In this document: positions 5,855 through 8,374 of the stretch, piece by piece
Numbering within the stretch: position 1 is the stretch's first letter
Layout of the letters: each line of letters opens with the position of its first letter
Assembly (NCBI GenBank): GCA_013153795.1
Contig: JAADDV010000105.1
Location: forward strand, 1-8,374
Length of the DNA stretch: 8,374 nt
Reading direction: 5' to 3'
DNA from: Aquificota bacterium
GTDB lineage: Bacteria > Aquificota > Aquificia > Aquificales > Hydrogenothermaceae
The notes under the pieces: generated by a model
What the model was told of the DNA's origin: nothing
The model's input: only the letters and a program-made list of their open reading frames with translations
Databases searched by the model: none
Program-made: the position numbers and the translations under genes

Positions 5855-6431
5855 CTGAAATTTCTCCTGTTAGATACATATCTATAATCTTACAGAGAGT
5901 ATGCTCCATAGTTAAATGAACTTCTTGTATACGAGCTGTGCTTTTATGTCTTACTATAAAAGCTTTGTCTACTATATCTTTTAATTTTCCTCCATCTTTT
6001 CCTAAAAGACCTACTGTAAAAATTCCTTTTTCTTTGGCAACTTCCACAGCTTTTATAACATTTTCAGAGTTTCCACTGGTTGATATACCTACTAAAATAT
6101 CTCCTTTTTGGCCTAGAGCTTCAACTTGTCTTGAAAAGATATACTCAAATCCATAATCATTTCCTATAGCTGTTAAAGCAGATGTATCTGTTGTTAAAGC
6201 TATTGCTGGAAAGCCTTTTCTTTCCTTTTCAAATCTACCAACAATTTCTGCAGCAAAGTGTTGGCTATCAGCAGCTGAGCCACCATTTCCACAAATTAAA
6301 ATCTTATACCCAGCTTTAAGTCTTTTTCCCATTAAAATACCTAAATTAACAATATCTTCACTATACTCTTGTGCAAACTCTTTTTTTAAAGATGCACTTT
6401 CTTCAAAAATATCTAAAACTAAATCAACCAT
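5847..6431 (-). CDS. gmhA: Phosphoheptose isomerase (sedoheptulose 7-phosphate isomerase)
   Basis: The enzyme converts sedoheptulose 7-phosphate to D-glycero-D-manno-heptose 7-phosphate, the first step of heptose synthesis for the lipopolysaccharide inner core, so a Gram-negative outer membrane is expected. The 194-residue SIS-domain protein has ILICGNGGSAADSQHFAAE (44-62), the sugar-phosphate loop GISTSGNSENV (115-125), and RIQEVHLTMEHTLC (167-180). The zinc-binding set of E. coli GmhA (His61, Glu65, Gln172, His180) maps to H58, E62, Q169 and H177, all present with the same spacing. It is cytoplasmic and tetrameric in the family. A GGAGGGG ribosome site precedes the ATG. No other heptose genes are in view. 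It diverges from dnaA and converges with the ThiE/TenI gene, so it is probably transcribed alone. Confidence 0.93.
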   Translation of the reverse strand: MVDLVLDIFEESASLKKEFAQEYSEDIVNLGILMGKRLKAGYKILICGNGGSAADSQHFAAEIVGRFEKERKGFPAIALTTDTSALTAIGNDYGFEYIFSRQVEALGQKGDILVGISTSGNSENVIKAVEVAKEKGIFTVGLLGKDGGKLKDIVDKAFIVRHKSTARIQEVHLTMEHTLCKIIDMYLTGEISEE

Positions 6432-6509
6432 AAAAACCCCTCCAGCTTTATATGTTTGATAGATTTTTATTATCGGTTGGAAAAAACTGAATTTGCATAA
6501 ATTTGGTTG

Positions 6510-6537
6510 ATTTTATCATAAAGGATTTCTATGTCCA
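6510..6537 (-). promoter_or_regulatory. Candidate sigma-70-type promoter for gmhA
   Basis: On the minus strand, TGGACA (6537-6532, five of six -35 positions) is followed after 16 bases by TAAAAT (6515-6510, five of six -10 positions). This would give a 5' leader of about 70 bases before the gmhA start at 6431. No structured leader is apparent. The -35 element coincides with one of the GTCCA/TGGAC motifs that recur near the dnaA start. Confidence 0.45.
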
Positions 6538-6546
6538 AAAAAATTT

Positions 6547-6563
6547 TAACTTTTAAAAAGTTA
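6547..6563. repeat. 17-bp palindrome overlapping the dnaA -35 region
   Basis: Eight-base arms, TAACTTTT and AAAAGTTA, surround a single A and pair perfectly. The site covers the TTTAAA element proposed as the dnaA -35 box. A perfect 8-base arm palindrome is uncommon even in A/T-rich DNA, and its position suits an operator bound by a dimeric repressor. It is not followed by a T run and no gene ends here, so it is not a terminator. The binding protein is unknown. Confidence 0.5.
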
Positions 6564-6580
6564 TTAATTATATTTATAAT
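6552..6580 (+). promoter_or_regulatory. Candidate sigma-70-type promoter for dnaA
   Basis: TTTAAA (6552-6557, four of six -35 positions) is followed after exactly 17 bases by TATAAT (6575-6580), a perfect -10 box. Transcription would begin near 6587, about 28 bases before the dnaA start. The promoter points away from the proposed gmhA promoter (6510-6537), so the two form a divergent pair within 75 bases. Confidence 0.55.
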
Positions 6581-6614
6581 GTTTACCTCTAAAAAAGCTT
6601 GAGGTTTATATACT

Positions 6615-7931
6615 GTGGACGTCTGGTCTAGTATTGTCTCCTCGTTGTCCAAAAAGCTGGATAAGTCCACTTTGAAATTATTAAAAGGAGTAGATAAAGC
6701 TGAATATAAAAATGGATATTTATATATATCAACTCCTGACCCTATATATAAAGACTGGCTAGAAGGAAATCTTTTGGAAGAGATTATAGACACTGCTTCT
6801 AATTTATTTGGGAAAAATATTAAAGTAGAAATCCTTTCAGAAGAAGAAACAGAATTTTTTAAAGAAGAAAACTCTTTACAGGAAGTAGAAAAAACTCCTT
6901 ATTCTTTGACAAACTTAAATCCTAAATATACTTTTAAAAATCTTGTAATAGGAAACTGTAATAAAATTGCTTATATGGCCTGTCGCTCTGTTGCAGAAAA
7001 CTTAGGAAAAGTATATAATCCGCTTTTCATATATGGACATACAGGTTTAGGAAAAACTCATCTTTTACATGCTACAGCTCATGAGGTTTTAGCTAATAAT
7101 CCAAAAGCTAATATAATTTATACTACAGCTGATACATTTATGTCAGAGCTCGTTTATTATCTTCAAAAAGGCTCTATTCTTTCTTTCAGAAAAAGATATA
7201 GAAATGTAGATTTACTTCTTATTGATGATGTTCAATTTTTACAAGGAAAAGAAAGAACTCAAATTGAGCTATACCATATTTTTAATGCCTTATACTTAAT
7301 AGGAAAACAGGTTATTCTTTCTTCTGATACTCCTCCTAAAAATTTAAAGGGTTTACAGGAAAGATTAAAAGGAAGATTTATCAGTGGTTTGGTTGTTGAA
7401 GTTAAAAAACCAGACCTTGATACAAAACTTTCTATTATTAGAAAAAAAGCAAAAGAAATGAATATAAAAATTCCTCATGATGTTTCTTTGCTTTTAGCAA
7501 AAACAATAACTTCAAATATTAGGGAGCTAGAAGGGTCTTTAGGAAGACTAAAAGCCTACAGTGAAATGTTAGGTAGACCAATAACGTTGGAATTTGCAAG
7601 AGATACTCTAAAAGATATTTTGGAAATTCAAGAAATAGAAGAGCTTTCTTTAGAGAAAATCCAAAAAGAAGTTGCAAACTATTTTGCTATTAATATAAAT
7701 GAGATAGTTGGAAACTCGAGAAAGAAAAAAGTTGTCGTAGCAAGACAGATAGCTATGTATCTTGCAAGAGTTTTAACAGATAAATCTTTAAATGAAATTT
7801 CAAAAGCCTTCAAGAAGAAAGACCATACAACTGTGTTAAATGCAATAGAAAAGATAGATAAAAACATGGAAAAAGATAGAAAACTTAAACTTACTGTAGA
7901 ATTTTTAAAAGATAAACTTCTTACTCTTTAA
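6615..7931 (+). CDS. dnaA: Chromosomal replication initiator protein DnaA
   Basis: DnaA binds origin repeats, assembles as an ATP filament and opens the origin. The 438-residue protein has all four domains. Domain I (about 1-75) begins DVWSSIVSSL; a short linker (about 76-100) follows. The AAA+ domain has Walker A GHTGLGKTH (141-149), Walker B LLLIDDVQFL (200-209), sensor 1 ILSSDTPP (234-241), box VII LQERLKGRF (247-255, arginine finger probably R254) and sensor 2 NIRELEGSLGRL (301-312, R303). Domain IV holds the DNA-binding helices, with VVVARQIAMYLAR (373-385) and the signature KDHTTVLNAIEKI (402-414). The start is GTG at 6615, with GAGG ten bases upstream (6601-6604), a weak site. dnaN, recF and rpmH, the common neighbours, are absent on both sides. 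Degenerate DnaA-box-like motifs surround the start. Its 3' end overlaps the convergent next gene. Confidence 0.97.
   Translation: MDVWSSIVSSLSKKLDKSTLKLLKGVDKAEYKNGYLYISTPDPIYKDWLEGNLLEEIIDTASNLFGKNIKVEILSEEETEFFKEENSLQEVEKTPYSLTNLNPKYTFKNLVIGNCNKIAYMACRSVAENLGKVYNPLFIYGHTGLGKTHLLHATAHEVLANNPKANIIYTTADTFMSELVYYLQKGSILSFRKRYRNVDLLLIDDVQFLQGKERTQIELYHIFNALYLIGKQVILSSDTPPKNLKGLQERLKGRFISGLVVEVKKPDLDTKLSIIRKKAKEMNIKIPHDVSLLLAKTITSNIRELEGSLGRLKAYSEMLGRPITLEFARDTLKDILEIQEIEELSLEKIQKEVANYFAININEIVGNSRKKKVVVARQIAMYLARVLTDKSLNEISKAFKKKDHTTVLNAIEKIDKNMEKDRKLKLTVEFLKDKLLTL
6656..6664 (-). promoter_or_regulatory. Degenerate DnaA-box-like 9-mer inside the 5' end of dnaA
   Basis: The minus strand reads TTATCCAGC, seven of nine matches to TTATCCACA, with the first seven bases identical. 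It lies within dnaA codons 14-17 and next to GTCCAC (6665-6670). Binding here could serve autoregulation, but a single 7/9 match is weak evidence in A/T-rich DNA. Confidence 0.25.
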
Positions 7932-8374
7932 TAAAATCAAACTGACATCTATTAAGATTGTAATCTCTAGAAGACCATTTTATGCTGTTTACTCCATCTA
8001 TTTCTTTAACAAAACCTTCTATAAAGCCCCACCCTGTCCAACATACAGCATGGGAAACAGGTTTTATATTATTTTCTTCTAAAATCTCAAAAAATACACA
8101 ATCACATATAAAGGCTTTGTCTTTTTCTTTTATTATTTCTTTTGCAAATCCTAAATTGTTTAGAGCTGTGGATAAAACTTTTTCCCATTCTTCTTTAGGA
8201 TATTCTTTCATTAATTTTTTAGCTAATTCTTTCCCTAGTTGTCTCATAACTGCAAAAGAACCTTTATCTCCTAAAAGTTTTTGAGTTTCTTCAGCAAATT
8301 TATAAACAAGTTTTCTTCCATCTTCTTTGTCTTCACAGTGTTGAAGAATAATTTTAACTGCTGTATGTTGGACA
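7921..8374 (-). CDS. V4R-like (4-vinyl reductase / small-molecule binding) domain protein, C-terminal part, runs off right edge
   Basis: The frame is open from the window edge to TAA at 7921-7923, giving 150 residues. An internal ATG at 8247 is not the start: it lacks a ribosome site, and a sensible protein (VQHTAVKIILQHCEDKEDG, then KLLGDKGSF) continues upstream of it. The end resembles V4R domains, which bind small hydrophobic ligands. It has a helix like the usual R-x-LG-x-x-LG (MRQLGKELAKKL), the strand AFICDCVFFEIL, then PVSHAVCWTGWGFIEGFVKEIDG and NRCQFDFIKE. These correspond to the C...G...G...G and final C-x-F of that family. Four cysteines (in the CDC pair, AVCW and RCQF) could bind metal, as proposed for some V4R proteins. 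I see no DNA-binding or catalytic domain in the visible part. Its last 11 bases overlap the dnaA 3' end on the opposite strand. The gene is sure; the family call is tentative. Confidence 0.55.
   Translation of the reverse strand, partial: VQHTAVKIILQHCEDKEDGRKLVYKFAEETQKLLGDKGSFAVMRQLGKELAKKLMKEYPKEEWEKVLSTALNNLGFAKEIIKEKDKAFICDCVFFEILEENNIKPVSHAVCWTGWGFIEGFVKEIDGVNSIKWSSRDYNLNRCQFDFIKE
8167..8175 (-). promoter_or_regulatory. Perfect consensus DnaA box (TTATCCACA)
   Basis: The minus strand reads TTATCCACA, identical to the E. coli-type DnaA box, about 236 bases downstream of the dnaA stop and inside the V4R-like gene. I found no second perfect copy or cluster next to it. With this base composition I estimate roughly a one-in-ten chance of one such site in a window this long, so a role in replication or regulation is only a possibility. 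Confidence 0.3.

Noticed and set aside
6470..6793. Minus-strand open frame of 107 codons across the dnaA start
   Set aside because: It covers the dnaA promoter and conserved domain I in antisense, has no good ribosome site and no recognisable domain. It would occupy the proposed gmhA leader.
7921..8247. A 108-residue complete version of the V4R-like gene starting at ATG 8247
   Set aside because: No Shine-Dalgarno precedes 8247, and the frame stays open with protein-like sequence to the window edge, so the gene is partial here.
7982..8284. Plus-strand open frame of 100 codons at the right end
   Set aside because: Antisense to the V4R-like gene, whose translation has coherent family-like motifs; this frame has no ribosome site and low-complexity Ser/Phe content.
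1..8374. Mobile elements, CRISPR, toxin-antitoxin, defence or tRNA genes
   Set aside because: I saw no transposase or integrase motifs, long terminal repeats, regularly spaced repeats or cloverleaf sequence; codon and base use appear uniform across the window.

Overview
The window is AT-rich (about one third G+C by eye). Arg is mostly AGA, Lys and Glu are abundant, and the proteins resemble those of deep-branching thermophilic bacteria. The nucleoside-triphosphatase of the THEP1 family, the fused siroheme decarboxylase and the citramalate synthase suggest Aquificales, most likely a Hydrogenothermaceae member such as Sulfurihydrogenibium or Persephonella. The taxon is an inference; no database was searched. 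This looks like chromosomal housekeeping sequence. I see no mobile element, CRISPR array, tRNA or rRNA.

Layout. At the left edge, a leftward gene (1-238, start of a secreted TlpA/ResA-like thioredoxin) diverges from a rightward cluster. Cluster 1 (407-2710) is SUMT (uroporphyrinogen-III C-methyltransferase), a fused two-domain siroheme decarboxylase (AhbA/AhbB or NirDL type) and a THEP1-type NTPase. Cluster 2 (2770-5844) has its own TATAAT -10 candidate. It holds citramalate synthase, orotate phosphoribosyltransferase, a 71-residue coiled-coil/membrane protein, a 32-residue single-span membrane peptide and a short ThiE/TenI-family protein. It meets the leftward gmhA (phosphoheptose isomerase, 5847-6431) tail to tail, with a 12-bp-stem hairpin over both stop codons. 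A 183-bp divergent promoter region separates gmhA from dnaA (6615-7931). The dnaA 3' end overlaps by 11 bp the end of a leftward V4R-like gene that leaves the window on the right.

How the genes fit together. SUMT and the siroheme decarboxylase are two steps of one route (uroporphyrinogen III to precorrin-2, then siroheme to didecarboxysiroheme) that leads to heme d1 or to heme by the siroheme-dependent pathway. The dehydrogenase/chelatase and later radical-SAM steps are not in view. Cluster 2 mixes isoleucine, pyrimidine and thiamine functions with two small membrane proteins that I cannot assign.

The points most worth a second look are: the two small membrane ORFs with strong Shine-Dalgarno sites; the loss of a metal-binding Asp in the ThiE-like protein, which points to TenI; the palindrome on the dnaA -35 region with nearby GTCCA motifs; and the THEP1 gene coupled to the siroheme genes. 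I found no clearly novel multi-gene system.
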